DNA of 64,000 bases from Spirosoma rigui (lineage in GTDB: Bacteria; Bacteroidota; Bacteroidia; Cytophagales; Spirosomataceae): positions 4,526,001 through 4,590,000 of the forward strand of contig NZ_CP020105.1 in the NCBI RefSeq assembly GCF_002067135.1. Reading direction: 5' to 3'. Positions 15,515-25,554 of this stretch are shown here, in pieces. Each line of letters begins with the position of its first letter. Position 1 is the stretch's first letter. A program made the translations under genes and the position numbers. Below the pieces are notes generated by a model that made no database searches, was not told where the DNA came from, and worked only from the letters and a program-made list of their open reading frames with translations.

Positions 15515-17965
15515 ATGCTAAAAAGCTACCTCACCACCGCCCTGCGCGCCCTGAAGCGCAACTGGAGTTACGCCATCATCAACGTGCTGGGCCTCACGCT
15601 GGGTCTGGCCTGCTGCCTGCTGCTGTTTGTAGCCGTACGCTACGAACTCAGCTTCGATACGCACAATACGAACGCCGACCGGATTTACCGTATGCTCGGC
15701 GCGAACAAAACAGACCCCGACAGCCGCCCCAATACCGGCATCACGTTTCCGGCGCTGGCTGCGCTGCGGAATGACTTTCCGGACCTGAAACACCAGCTTA
15801 CGATGGTTACCCGGATCAAAGCCGCCGTGGTTGCCGTACCGGGCAAGTCGGCGGCCGACACCAAACGGTTTCAGGAAACGGATGGCGTAGTGGCCTTCAC
15901 CGAACCCGAATACTTCACGCTCTTCGATTATACCTGGAAAAAGGGCAGTCCGCAAACGGCCCTGGCAAACCCCAATACGGTAGTTCTTTCGGAGCGGATG
16001 GCTCATAAATACTTCGGCGACACCAATCCGATGGGTAAAACCATTCGGCTGGAAAACCGGATGGACTTTGTGGTAACGGGCGTTATTGGCAATCCGCTCC
16101 CAACGAGCAGTATGCCGTTCGATGTGTTTCTGTCCCACGCGTCCGTACTGGCCTATGGCAGCACTTCGCCCCCCGACGACTGGAAATCATCCTATGGCGG
16201 GGCGCAGATTTACGTGATGCTACCACCGGCTACCACCGGAGCCGAATTACCGGCAGCGCGCCTGGAGCGGCAGCTGGTAAACTTTGTCAACAAGTACCAC
16301 GACCCCGAGGATGCCAAAACGCTGGCGTATGTGTTACAACCGCTGACGAATATTCACTTCGCCACCAACGTGCCAAACTATGCCCAGCGCAGCATCAGCA
16401 TCGAAATGATCTGGGCAATGGTGCTCATCGGCCTCTTCATTCTGGGAACGGCCTGTATCAACTTCATCAATCTGGCCACGGCGCAGGCCATCCGCCGATC
16501 CAGGGAGGTGGGCGTCCGGAAAGTGCTGGGCAGTACACGCGGCCAGCTGATGCGGCAGTTTCTGGGCGAAACCAGTGTGCTGACGGGTACGGCGGTGGTG
16601 ATGGCCCTGCTGGTGGCTGAACTGGCGTTGCCCTACGTAGGTGACCTGCTCAATATCCAGCCGGGTGCCGTAACGCTGTTCAGCCCCGTTGTGCTCGGTT
16701 TTTTACTGGCACTGGGTGTCCTGACCACCCTACTGGCGGGCTTTTACCCAGCGCTGGTGCTGTCGGGGTACCAACCCATTCTGGCCCTGAAAGGCCGGAT
16801 TCGGCCGACGGGGACGGGCCAGTACCTGACACTCCGGCGGGGGTTGATCGTCGGCCAGTTTGCCATTTCCCAACTGCTGATCATTGGTACGATTATCGCC
16901 TATAACCAGATGAATTATTTCCGGTCGGCCGATCTGGGCTACAACAAAGATGCCGTTCTGACGGTCCCCTTACCCGAAAATGAGCCGGGACAGCTGGAAA
17001 ATTTACGGGCGAAGCTCACCGGACTGCCGGGCATTCAATCGATTAGTTTTGGCATGACCAGCCCCTCCTCCACCAGCAACTGGACCACAGGATTTCGATT
17101 CGGCAACGACGACAAAGACCCCGGCTATGGCATTCTGATGCGGCCCGGCGATACGGCTTATATCCATACCTACGGCCTGAAGCTCATTGCCGGACGCCTG
17201 TACCAACCCGCCGACTCCATCCGGGAAATCGTTATCAACGAGACGTTCATGAAACGACTGGGCTTCCAGAAACCCGAACAGGTCCTGGGCAAACTGATGA
17301 CCGTAGCGGGCGAGAGCGTGAAGAAACCCATTGTGGGTGTGGTGAAAGACTTTAACATGTTTTCCTTGCGGGAGCGCGTCGAGCCAAGTGTCCTGACCAC
17401 CCAGCGGGGCAACTACCGCACGATCGCCCTGAAGCTATCGACCCGGCAGGGCGGCACCGAAGGCATCAGCCAGCTGCTGCAACAGGTTGAAACCGCCTGG
17501 TCAGCGACCTTCCCCGAATTTGTTTTCAGCTACGAGTTCCTGGATGAGACCCTGGCGAATTTTTACAAGAGTGAGGAGCGGCTGTATTCGCTGTTTCGAC
17601 TACTGGCAGGGATCGCCCTGTTTATCGGCTCTCTGGGTCTCTACGGCGTAGTGGCGTTCATGGCCGAAACCCGCACGAAAGAAGTGGGGGTTCGGAAAGT
17701 GCTGGGCGCATCAACAGTTCATATCGTCGGCCTGTTCTCCCTCGACTTCGTCCGGCTCGTGCTGATTGCGCTGGTGCTCAGTGCGCCGGTGGCCTGGTAC
17801 GTAATGGATAACTGGCTGCAAAAATTTGTCTACAAGATTGCCATTGAGTGGTGGATGTTTGCTCTGGCGGGCATCCTGGCGGTAGGTATCGCCCTGCTGA
17901 CGGTCAGTTTTCAGAGTATCAAAGCTGCCCTGATGAATCCGGTAACATCGTTGCGGTCAGAATAA
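15515..17965 (+). CDS. Double FtsX-type ABC transporter permease 1
   Basis: This 816-residue inner-membrane protein starts at 15515 (MLKSYLTTALRALKRNWSY), where homology to the other array members begins. It has two FtsX units. The first has TM1 (about 22-42), a periplasmic MacB-like domain, three helices, and the coupling motif REVGVRKVLGSTRGQL. A repeat of the layout follows, with KEVGVRKVLGASTVHIV near the C-terminus and the ending NPVTSLRSE. Proteins of this type work with a separate ATPase, probably in export or envelope signalling, but no ATPase is encoded nearby. By sequence it groups with the permease at 28410 rather than with its direct neighbours. Confidence 0.9.
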   Translation: MLKSYLTTALRALKRNWSYAIINVLGLTLGLACCLLLFVAVRYELSFDTHNTNADRIYRMLGANKTDPDSRPNTGITFPALAALRNDFPDLKHQLTMVTRIKAAVVAVPGKSAADTKRFQETDGVVAFTEPEYFTLFDYTWKKGSPQTALANPNTVVLSERMAHKYFGDTNPMGKTIRLENRMDFVVTGVIGNPLPTSSMPFDVFLSHASVLAYGSTSPPDDWKSSYGGAQIYVMLPPATTGAELPAARLERQLVNFVNKYHDPEDAKTLAYVLQPLTNIHFATNVPNYAQRSISIEMIWAMVLIGLFILGTACINFINLATAQAIRRSREVGVRKVLGSTRGQLMRQFLGETSVLTGTAVVMALLVAELALPYVGDLLNIQPGAVTLFSPVVLGFLLALGVLTTLLAGFYPALVLSGYQPILALKGRIRPTGTGQYLTLRRGLIVGQFAISQLLIIGTIIAYNQMNYFRSADLGYNKDAVLTVPLPENEPGQLENLRAKLTGLPGIQSISFGMTSPSSTSNWTTGFRFGNDDKDPGYGILMRPGDTAYIHTYGLKLIAGRLYQPADSIREIVINETFMKRLGFQKPEQVLGKLMTVAGESVKKPIVGVVKDFNMFSLRERVEPSVLTTQRGNYRTIALKLSTRQGGTEGISQLLQQVETAWSATFPEFVFSYEFLDETLANFYKSEERLYSLFRLLAGIALFIGSLGLYGVVAFMAETRTKEVGVRKVLGASTVHIVGLFSLDFVRLVLIALVLSAPVAWYVMDNWLQKFVYKIAIEWWMFALAGILAVGIALLTVSFQSIKAALMNPVTSLRSE

Positions 17966-17969
17966 GCCT

Positions 17970-18047
17970 GTAGAGACACAACCCGTTGCGTCTCCGCACC
18001 AGCTGATTTTGCCGTCGTGAATGAGACGCGATACCTGGCGTCTCTAC
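17970..18047. repeat. Paired GAGACGC-type inverted repeat between permeases 1 and 2
   Basis: A 25-base unit GTAGAGAC..GCGTCTC (17970-17994) is followed 28 bases later by its inverted copy GAGACGC..GTCTCTAC (18023-18047). Each unit can fold alone and the pair can fold together. Only the ends are conserved between units. The element fills the gap between the first permease stop and the second permease start. Other partial copies lie at 15412-15433 and 20489-20525. Confidence 0.7.
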
Positions 18048-18061
18048 AGAACAACAAAAAT

Positions 18062-20488
18062 ATGCTAACGAACTATCTCAAAATCGCCTGGCGGAGCCTT
18101 CACAAACAGCGGGGATTCGCGTTCATCAACATCGTTGGCCTGGCCGTTGGGCTCGGATGCTGTCTGCTCATCACGCTCTACGTACTGGACGAGTTGAGTT
18201 ATGACCGCTACAACACCAAAGCCGACCGCATTTATCGGGTACATTCCGATATTAAATTCGGGGGGAACGATATGCGGTTTGCCGTTTCTCCCGACCCCCT
18301 GGGACCAACGCTCAAGAAGGATTACCCACAGGTGGAGCAGTTTGTCCGGCTGCACCAGCGTGGCACCTGGCTGGTTAAGCGGTCGGGTGAGACTATGAAC
18401 CTGCGCGAAGACAACATCACCTTCGCCGACTCTACCCTGTTCGACGTATTTACCTTACCGCTCGTGGCGGGTGATCCCAGGCGGGCGCTGGCCGAACCGA
18501 ATACGGTTGTCATCAGCGAATCGGCGGCAACCAGGCACTTCGGTAACCAGAACCCAATGGGCCAGACGCTGGTCTTCGGCAATGCGAAGACCTACCGGGT
18601 GTCGGGAGTCATGCGCGATATGCCGCATAATTCGCACGTCCATAGCGACTTTTTCGTCACCATGCTGAACGACGATTACCCCTGGGGGCAGTGGCTGAGC
18701 AACAACCACCATACCTACATTCTGCTGAAGCCGGGGCAGGACGCGGCTGCCCTGGCGAAACACTTCGACACGGTTATCGACAAGTATGTTGGCCCGCAGG
18801 CCCAGCAACTCATTGGCACGAGCATGGACCAGTTCCGAAAAGCGGGTAACCGGATGACGTATTGGCTGATGCCCCTCACCGACATTCATCTGCACTCCAA
18901 GCAGCAGATTGAACTGGCTCCCAATGGCGACATTCAGTACGTGTATATTTTTTCGGCAGTGGCCCTGTTTATCCTGCTCATCGCCTGCATCAACTTCATG
19001 AATCTGGCAACGGCGCGTTCGGCCAACCGGGCCAGGGAGGTCGGTGTTCGCAAGGTGATGGGATCTGAGCGGACGCAACTGATTGGCCAGTTCATGACCG
19101 AATCCGTGTTGACAACGGTGCTCGCCATGCTTTTGGCCATCGGTCTGGTTGCCGCAGCGCTGCCGGCCTTTAACACCCTGGCGGCCAAAGACATGAGTTT
19201 ACAGCAGCTGATCACACCCTACTACCTACCCGTGCTGGTTGCATTGCCACTCGTTGTGGGGCTGCTGGCGGGCAGCTACCCCGCGTTCTTTTTATCGGCG
19301 TTCCAGCCCATTACCGTCCTCAAAGGCCGCATCAACGCCACCGGCAAAAGCGTCGGGCTACGTAGTGGCCTGGTCATCTTCCAGTTCGCCATGTCGGTGA
19401 TCCTGATTGTCGGAACGATTATCGTCTATCGCCAGATCACCTATATTCAGACCAAAAATGTTGGGTTCAACCGGGATCAGCTCCTTACCATTCGTGATGT
19501 CTATTCGCTGGGTCAGCAGAGCGAAGCGTTGAAGCAGGATATTCTGCGCCTGCCGGGGGTTATCAGCGGCAGCATTTCGGGTTTTCTGCCCACCCCCTCC
19601 GATCGCAACGATAGCGGATTCTTCGCCGAAGGCCAGTCGACCGTGAACAAAGGCGTTAATATGCAGCACTGGGGTGTTGATTTCGACTACGTCAGGACGA
19701 TGGGGATGCAGGTAATCAAAGGGCGTGATTTCTCCCGGTCGTTCGGGTCCGATTCATCAGCCATGCTGCTGAACGAAACGGCCGTTAAAATCCTGGGCTT
19801 CAGCGACCCGATTGGCAAGCGTGTCTGGCGCTTCGACGACGCGGAGGGCAAAACCCGAAAAGTCTATACGGTCATCGGCGTTGTCAAAAACTTCCACTTC
19901 GAATCGCTCCGGCGCAACATCGGAGCCTTGTCGCTGGTGATGGATAAGAGCACGGGGTCGGCTACGTTCCGGCTCAGCAGTGCAAACCTGCCGGCGCTCC
20001 TTAAACAGATCGAAACCAAATGGAAAGAGCTGGCCCCCGGCCAGCCGTTCAGCTACCAGTTCATGGACGACAGCTTTGACGAGATGTACCGGGCCGAGCA
20101 GCGTGTTGGCACCATTGCCCTGACGTTTGCCGCCCTGGCCATTCTCATCGCCTGTCTGGGCCTGTTCGGGCTGGCGGCTTTCATGGCCGAGCAGCGTACT
20201 AAAGAAATTGGTGTTCGTAAAGTTCTGGGCGCGAGTGTGCCGAGCCTCATTGGCCTGCTTTCTAAAGATTTCCTGAAGCTGGTCCTCATTGCCATCGTCA
20301 TTGCCTCACCCCTGGCCTGGTACGCCATGCACCGGTGGCTGGCCGACTTCGCCTACCGGATTGACATCGAATGGTGGATGTTCGCCCTGGCGGGTATACT
20401 GGCAATAGGCATCGCCCTGCTGACGGTCAGCTTCCAGAGTATCAAAGCCGCCCTGATGAATCCGGTAAAGAGTTTACGGAGCGAGTAA
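18062..20488 (+). CDS. Double FtsX-type ABC transporter permease 2
   Basis: This 808-residue protein starts at 18062 (MLTNYLKIAWRSLHKQRGF), aligned with the sister genes. TM1 spans about 20-42 and is followed by a MacB-like periplasmic domain. The first FtsX core has REVGVRKVMGSERTQLIGQF. A second periplasmic domain and core follow, with KEIGVRKVLGASVPSLIGLL. It ends NPVKSLRSE. It is closest in style to the permeases at 20581 and 25842. No ATP-binding cassette is encoded beside it. Its last ~55 bases are almost identical to those of the next permease, suggesting recent duplication or gene conversion. Confidence 0.9.
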   Translation: MLTNYLKIAWRSLHKQRGFAFINIVGLAVGLGCCLLITLYVLDELSYDRYNTKADRIYRVHSDIKFGGNDMRFAVSPDPLGPTLKKDYPQVEQFVRLHQRGTWLVKRSGETMNLREDNITFADSTLFDVFTLPLVAGDPRRALAEPNTVVISESAATRHFGNQNPMGQTLVFGNAKTYRVSGVMRDMPHNSHVHSDFFVTMLNDDYPWGQWLSNNHHTYILLKPGQDAAALAKHFDTVIDKYVGPQAQQLIGTSMDQFRKAGNRMTYWLMPLTDIHLHSKQQIELAPNGDIQYVYIFSAVALFILLIACINFMNLATARSANRAREVGVRKVMGSERTQLIGQFMTESVLTTVLAMLLAIGLVAAALPAFNTLAAKDMSLQQLITPYYLPVLVALPLVVGLLAGSYPAFFLSAFQPITVLKGRINATGKSVGLRSGLVIFQFAMSVILIVGTIIVYRQITYIQTKNVGFNRDQLLTIRDVYSLGQQSEALKQDILRLPGVISGSISGFLPTPSDRNDSGFFAEGQSTVNKGVNMQHWGVDFDYVRTMGMQVIKGRDFSRSFGSDSSAMLLNETAVKILGFSDPIGKRVWRFDDAEGKTRKVYTVIGVVKNFHFESLRRNIGALSLVMDKSTGSATFRLSSANLPALLKQIETKWKELAPGQPFSYQFMDDSFDEMYRAEQRVGTIALTFAALAILIACLGLFGLAAFMAEQRTKEIGVRKVLGASVPSLIGLLSKDFLKLVLIAIVIASPLAWYAMHRWLADFAYRIDIEWWMFALAGILAIGIALLTVSFQSIKAALMNPVKSLRSE

Positions 20489-20525
20489 AGACGCGACTAC
20501 ACCGGCGGCCCGGCCTGCGCGTCTC
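20489..20525. repeat. AGACGCG / CGCGTCT inverted repeat between permeases 2 and 3
   Basis: Directly after the stop at 20488, AAGACGCG pairs with CGCGTCT about 20 bases later around a GC-rich loop. The sequence that follows (CAGTAACCGGATGG) resembles that following the 15412 element (CAGCAGCCGGACGG). The two leaders therefore share an element longer than the stem. Confidence 0.5.
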
Positions 20526-20580
20526 AGTAACCGGATGGCGCCATCTACCTCAACATCCGACCCGGAGGGGCGGGACGACA

Positions 20581-22983
20581 ATGATCCAGAACTATCTCCG
20601 AATTGCTACCCGAAACTTGTGGAGAAACAAGGTTTTTTCCGGTATCAACATCATCGGGCTGGCCGTGGGACTGGCCTCGTGCCTGCTGCTGTTCATGTAC
20701 ATCACGCATGAGCTGAGCTACGACGATTTCCAGCAAAAGGCAGATCGGATCGTGCGCGTTACGATGGAGTACAGCATGGAAGGCCGAGTCGCAAAAATCC
20801 CGCAAACGGGCACCAAAGTCGTGAAAGAATTTGGGCGGCAATTTCCCGAAATAGAATCGGGGGTGCGGCTCATTAACCGGGACGGGGTCGTTAACACTGG
20901 CGCCCAGCAGTTCAGCGAAAAAAGGATCGTCTTCGCCGATTCCGCTTTTTTTACGCTGTTTTCGTTCCCGCTCCTGAAGGGCAATCCGCAAATTGCCCTG
21001 GCGGCCCCGAACCTGGTTGTACTTTCGGAGAGTACGGCCCGTAAATACTTCGGCGACGAAAATCCAGTGGGCAAAACGATTCGCATCAACACGGGTGGTT
21101 CGTTTCGGGATTATGCCGTTACGGGCGTTGTGCAGGACAGTCCGGCCAATTCGCAGATCAAATACGACCTGCTGACGTCGTTCCTGACGCTGCCTGCGGC
21201 TAAAAGCGAAGAGTGGTTTTCGTCCAATTACGCCACGTATCTTTTGCTTCGTAAACCGGATGCTGTGGTTTCGCTACAGGCCAAAATTCCGGGCTTTATG
21301 AAAACTCAGTTCGGGGAAGAAGAAAAGTCGGCGGAGGGCTACCTGACGTATAACCTCGAACCCCTGCGTCGGGTGCATCTGCATTCCGAAGTAGAGGGCA
21401 GTTTCGAACCCAACGGCGACCTGACTTACCTCTACATTATCGGGTCGATAGCCTTGCTCATTCTGTTGATCGCCTGCGTCAACTACGTCAATCTGGCTAC
21501 CTCGCGGGCCGTGGACCGCGCGCAGGAAGTGGGCGTACGGAAGGTGATGGGCGCTATGCGTGGCCAACTGTTCGGGCAGTTCATGGGCGAATCGGTGATC
21601 GTGACGTCCATTGCCCTGGTGCTGGCACTGCTGCTGGCAGCACTGGCATTACCGGTCTTCAACGACCTGTCAGACCGGCAGTTTTCGATTAACAGCTGGT
21701 TCGAACCCCGCAACCTCTTGTTACTGGTGGGTACCGGGTTGGTTGTCAGCCTGGTTGCGGGCAGTTATCCGGCACTGGTACTGGCGCGGTTTGAACCGGT
21801 ACGCGTCCTGAAAGGGCATCTGAAAACCACCGGGGCGGGTCAGTTTCGGCGGGCGCTGATCGTCTTTCAGTTCGCTATTACCGCTTTCCTCATCATCAGC
21901 ACCTTGCTGGTTCGCAACCAACTCGCCTTCGTGCAGCAAAAAAAATTGGGTTACAGCAAAGACCACGTGCTGATGCTTCCCGTCGATACGCAGGTCAACG
22001 AGAAGATAGCGGCCATAAAAAGTGAGTTCCGGCAAAATGCGGACGTTCAGCATGTGTCGCTGGCGTCGGAGTCGCCGGTGTTTGTGGAAGGCGGATACGG
22101 GATGCGCAGTGCCAACATGGCGGCCGATCAGCGGAAGATGGTTGCCGGCGTGAGCATCGACGAAGATTACGTTCCAGCGATGAGTCTGCAACTGATTGCG
22201 GGCAGCAACCTGAATGCCGTCGATATGGACCGTGTCTCGCGCATGGATAATGACAGCCTCACCCGAAGTCGGTTCATTCTCAACGAGGCCGCGGTAAAAG
22301 AACTGGGCTGGACACCCCGGCAAGCCATTGGCCAGTGGCTGGATATGAATGGGCGGCTGGGCGAAATCAAAGGCGTTGTGGCCGATTTTCACTTCGCGTC
22401 GATGAAACAGAAAATTGGTCCGCTGGTTCTTTTCCCCCAAAATGGCGGTGAAATCCTGCTGGTCAAACTATCGGGCAGTCAGTTACCCAACACGCTCCGG
22501 TTCCTGGAAAGCAAATGGCGGACGCTCATTCCCGAACGCCCCTTTGCCTACGAATTTATGGACGAAGAGTTCAATACACTCTATGCCGCCGAAACCCGAA
22601 CCGGGCTCATTTTCAGCATTTTTGCATTCCTGTCCATCGTTCTGGCCTGCCTGGGCCTGTTCGGGTTATCGGCCTATACAACGGCGCAGCGGACCAAAGA
22701 AATTGGTGTTCGCAAAGTCCTGGGTGCTTCGGTGTTCAGCATCGTCAGGCTACTCTCGCAGGACTTTTTAAAACTCGTTCTGGTGGCGCTGGTCATAGCC
22801 TCTCCCCTCGCCTGGTACGCCATGAACGCCTGGCTCAACGACTTCGTCTACAAAATCGACATCGAGGGGTGGGTATTCGCGCTGGCCGGTATGCTGGCTA
22901 TAGGCATTGCCCTGCTGACGGTCAGTTTCCAGAGTATCAAAGCCGCCCTGATAAATCCGGTGAAGAGTTTACGGAGCGAGTAA
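20581..22983 (+). CDS. Double FtsX-type ABC transporter permease 3
   Basis: This 800-residue protein starts at 20581 (MIQNYLRIATRNLWRNKVF); the earlier in-frame ATG at 20371 lies inside the previous gene. TM1 (about 20-42) is followed by a MacB-like domain. The first core carries QEVGVRKVMGAMRGQLFGQF. The second periplasmic domain is followed by KEIGVRKVLGASVFSIVRLL and the ending NPVKSLRSE. As for the other members, the transported substrate is unknown and the ATPase must be encoded elsewhere. It is the last of three consecutive copies and is followed by the PA14-OmpA gene. Confidence 0.9.
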   Translation: MIQNYLRIATRNLWRNKVFSGINIIGLAVGLASCLLLFMYITHELSYDDFQQKADRIVRVTMEYSMEGRVAKIPQTGTKVVKEFGRQFPEIESGVRLINRDGVVNTGAQQFSEKRIVFADSAFFTLFSFPLLKGNPQIALAAPNLVVLSESTARKYFGDENPVGKTIRINTGGSFRDYAVTGVVQDSPANSQIKYDLLTSFLTLPAAKSEEWFSSNYATYLLLRKPDAVVSLQAKIPGFMKTQFGEEEKSAEGYLTYNLEPLRRVHLHSEVEGSFEPNGDLTYLYIIGSIALLILLIACVNYVNLATSRAVDRAQEVGVRKVMGAMRGQLFGQFMGESVIVTSIALVLALLLAALALPVFNDLSDRQFSINSWFEPRNLLLLVGTGLVVSLVAGSYPALVLARFEPVRVLKGHLKTTGAGQFRRALIVFQFAITAFLIISTLLVRNQLAFVQQKKLGYSKDHVLMLPVDTQVNEKIAAIKSEFRQNADVQHVSLASESPVFVEGGYGMRSANMAADQRKMVAGVSIDEDYVPAMSLQLIAGSNLNAVDMDRVSRMDNDSLTRSRFILNEAAVKELGWTPRQAIGQWLDMNGRLGEIKGVVADFHFASMKQKIGPLVLFPQNGGEILLVKLSGSQLPNTLRFLESKWRTLIPERPFAYEFMDEEFNTLYAAETRTGLIFSIFAFLSIVLACLGLFGLSAYTTAQRTKEIGVRKVLGASVFSIVRLLSQDFLKLVLVALVIASPLAWYAMNAWLNDFVYKIDIEGWVFALAGMLAIGIALLTVSFQSIKAALINPVKSLRSE

Positions 22984-23131
22984 AGTTATCCCTGGAAGTC
23001 GGCGGTTCCGCTCAGTGTTCGTTCCGGCCGACCCGCAGGAATGGCTTTACGGGCTTAGGGTAAAAAAGCTGATCCATTCCTGTGGAATAAGCGGCTCGTT
23101 TGCATCTATTGCCCAAGTATTCCGCTCTGTT

Positions 23132-24298
23132 ATGTGCACCGTCCGTTTGCTCTTTTGCGTACTGTTACTACTGCTGGCTGGCGTTGACGGCAGCGCACAA
23201 CCCAACACCAGTCACGGACTGAAGGGCGACTACTATACCGGAATCAACTTTGACCGGAAAGTATTCTCGCGCATCGACCCGAATCTGAACTTTAACTGGC
23301 GCGGGCGGACACCAGGACCCGGTATCGACCGGCAATTTTATTCGGTGCGCTGGACGGGACAGCTGCACGCACCCACGTCGGGTATGTACCGCTTTACGGT
23401 TGAAGTCGACGATGGCGTACGCGTGTGGGTAGGGAATAAAAAGATCATCGATGCCTGGGACCTGCATGACAACATCACGTTTACGGGCAGCGTGCTGCTG
23501 CAGGCCGGGAAAACGTATGAACTGCGCGTGGATTACTTCAACGATATCCTGGAAGGCGAAATCAAGCTCTATTGGGTAAAGCCGGAGGACTACAACAGTC
23601 TTTCCAATTCGCCGGGGTCTATTCTCGCCCCGGACTATCTGACCTATAAACCCGCAAAACCCACGGCCCCACCCGTTGCGGCCAAGCCCGTACTCCCCGT
23701 CGTTGGTAAACCGATACCGCCCGTCGCGGCCAAACCCGCGGCCCGGACGCTCACTGCGGCAAAGTCACCCGTTTCACCTGACAAACGGCCCGGTAGGGCA
23801 AAGACGCCTGCCCCCGTGCCACGGCCCGCCCCGATTTCGGCAGAAGCGACCGTAGCGCGGCCCGCGGTGGCCCGGCCGGAGACTACCCGACCCGGTACGG
23901 ACCTGCCCAACCCGGAAAAGCCGGCGGTAGTATCAGCCGTTTTCGACAAACTAACGACGGGCGAGACCGTCGTCCTTTCGCATGTGCTATTCAAACAAAG
24001 TGAATACCTACTACTCCCTGATTCTTATCCGGAGCTCAATAAACTGGTGCTTGCCCTTAAACGTCAGCCCGCGCTCCGCGTCACCATTGGCGGACATACC
24101 GATAACGTGGGCGATCAGCGCCTGAACCAGACGCTGTCGGAGTACCGGGCCAAAGTGGTTGCCAATTACCTGATCCAGCACGGCATTGCCGAAGAACGGG
24201 TTCGGTCAACGGGTTACGGCGGCTCGCGACCGCTGAACGGGAACGCCACCGAAGCCGAACGTATCGTTAACCGGCGGGTAGAGTTTACGGTCTGGTAA
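23132..24298 (+). CDS. Envelope protein with PA14 and OmpA-like domains
   Basis: This 388-residue protein starts at 23132 (MCTVRLLFCVLLLLLAGVDGSAQ), giving a signal peptide. A PA14-type carbohydrate-binding domain covers about 25-165 (HGLKGDYYTGINFDRKVF; YRFTVEVDDGVRVWV). A long Pro/Ala/Lys-rich linker follows (about 170-275). The C-terminal OmpA-like domain (about 285-388) has GGHTDNVGDQRLNQTLSEYR, the peptidoglycan-binding motif. It probably anchors to the cell wall and displays the PA14 domain in the periplasm or at the surface. It converges with the MacB-like gene, 32 bases away. Confidence 0.9.
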   Translation: MCTVRLLFCVLLLLLAGVDGSAQPNTSHGLKGDYYTGINFDRKVFSRIDPNLNFNWRGRTPGPGIDRQFYSVRWTGQLHAPTSGMYRFTVEVDDGVRVWVGNKKIIDAWDLHDNITFTGSVLLQAGKTYELRVDYFNDILEGEIKLYWVKPEDYNSLSNSPGSILAPDYLTYKPAKPTAPPVAAKPVLPVVGKPIPPVAAKPAARTLTAAKSPVSPDKRPGRAKTPAPVPRPAPISAEATVARPAVARPETTRPGTDLPNPEKPAVVSAVFDKLTTGETVVLSHVLFKQSEYLLLPDSYPELNKLVLALKRQPALRVTIGGHTDNVGDQRLNQTLSEYRAKVVANYLIQHGIAEERVRSTGYGGSRPLNGNATEAERIVNRRVEFTVW

Positions 24299-24330
24299 AT
24301 CCTGCTGCCCGGCAACGGGTGTGCCTTAAC

Positions 24331-25554
24331 CTATTCCCGCCGGATGGCTTCAACGGGATCGAGCCGGGCGGCCCGCATGGCGGGATACGTACCGAAAATA
24401 ACGCCGATCAGCATGGCGATGATCATAATGATGATAAAGGTATTCCAGGTGTAGGCGACCTGAAACGGCACATCGGTGAGGGCTTTCACAATGGGAATAA
24501 ACGCCAGGGTACTCAGCAGACCAAGGGCCAGCCCCAGCAGACTGCCCAGGGTAGAAATGGTGATAGACTCCGACAGGAACTGCCACAGGATATCCCGCCG
24601 TTTGGCTCCGAGCGCTTTCCGGACGCCAATCTCCACGGTGCGCTCCGTGACCGAGATCAGCAATACGTTCATCACGCCAATCCCGCCCACCAGCACCGAT
24701 ATACCCACGATCAGGCCCATGATGAGCCTGAATAACATGAACCCCTTGGCCGCCTGACTCACCCGCTGCTCGTTGGTAATGATCAAGAAATCGGCCGTCT
24801 GGTTTTTCATGTTGGCCTTCAGCCAGTGGTCAACCTCCGTCTTCAGGGCCGGAACGTCTTCCACGTTTGTTGCTTCGATCACGCCCATGGGTGGGCTGGC
24901 CTTCAGGGCACTATCGGAGAAGAGAGTAATGGGCATCAGCAACTGGCCCGTTTTAGCGTCCTTATCGGCCATGATTCCGATCACCGTCAACCGCTTGTCC
25001 TGGTATACCAGCTGCCGGCCAATCGCCCGTTTTTCCGGTTGACGGCCCACCAGCTGCCGCGCCAGTTTCTGGTTGACCAATGCCACCGGCTGCCGGCCGT
25101 TCAGGTCTGCTTCGGTGAATAGCCGCCCCTGCCGGAGCGTCAGGTCCGGGTGGAGTGGCAGACCCAGTCCCGTAATGACCGTACCAATCCGGTGGGTATC
25201 GCCCGGGGCAGTTACCTGGCCGTTTTGGCGGACGTAGAGGTAACCGGTGGCGGGTTTGGTCAGTGATGACCGTAGCCGGCCGAAGCGGTCGTAATTAAAG
25301 TAGGCATAATCCTCCTTCCGAACCGCTACGTCGTTCACCGTTTTATCGAGGTTCGGGAACACCATGATGGCTTTCAGCGAGGTCGTCTTCGTGATCTGCT
25401 CCTGCGCAAACTGCTCCAGCCCGTCGATCAGCGACAGAATGGCCACCAGGGCGGCAACGCCGATGACGATGCCCAGAATGGACAGCACCGTGTGAAAAAA
25501 TCGGTTGCGGATGTTTTGCAGAGCGGTCGCGAACGATACCAGTATCTTTTTCAT
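24331..25554 (-). CDS. MacB-like single ABC transporter permease
   Basis: This 407-residue protein starts at 25554 (MKKILVSFATALQNIRNRFF). It has TM1 (about 20-42: LSILGIVIGVAALVAIL), a large periplasmic MacB domain (about 45-265) and three C-terminal helices. The FtsX signature TVEIGVRKALGAKRRDIL lies between TM2 and TM3. Its ending is PVEAIRRE. This four-helix layout is that of classical MacB, unlike the double-length permeases around it, and it lies on the opposite strand. No ATPase or membrane-fusion gene is adjacent, whereas MacA/MacB systems usually have them. Confidence 0.9.
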   Translation of the reverse strand: MKKILVSFATALQNIRNRFFHTVLSILGIVIGVAALVAILSLIDGLEQFAQEQITKTTSLKAIMVFPNLDKTVNDVAVRKEDYAYFNYDRFGRLRSSLTKPATGYLYVRQNGQVTAPGDTHRIGTVITGLGLPLHPDLTLRQGRLFTEADLNGRQPVALVNQKLARQLVGRQPEKRAIGRQLVYQDKRLTVIGIMADKDAKTGQLLMPITLFSDSALKASPPMGVIEATNVEDVPALKTEVDHWLKANMKNQTADFLIITNEQRVSQAAKGFMLFRLIMGLIVGISVLVGGIGVMNVLLISVTERTVEIGVRKALGAKRRDILWQFLSESITISTLGSLLGLALGLLSTLAFIPIVKALTDVPFQVAYTWNTFIIIMIIAMLIGVIFGTYPAMRAARLDPVEAIRRE

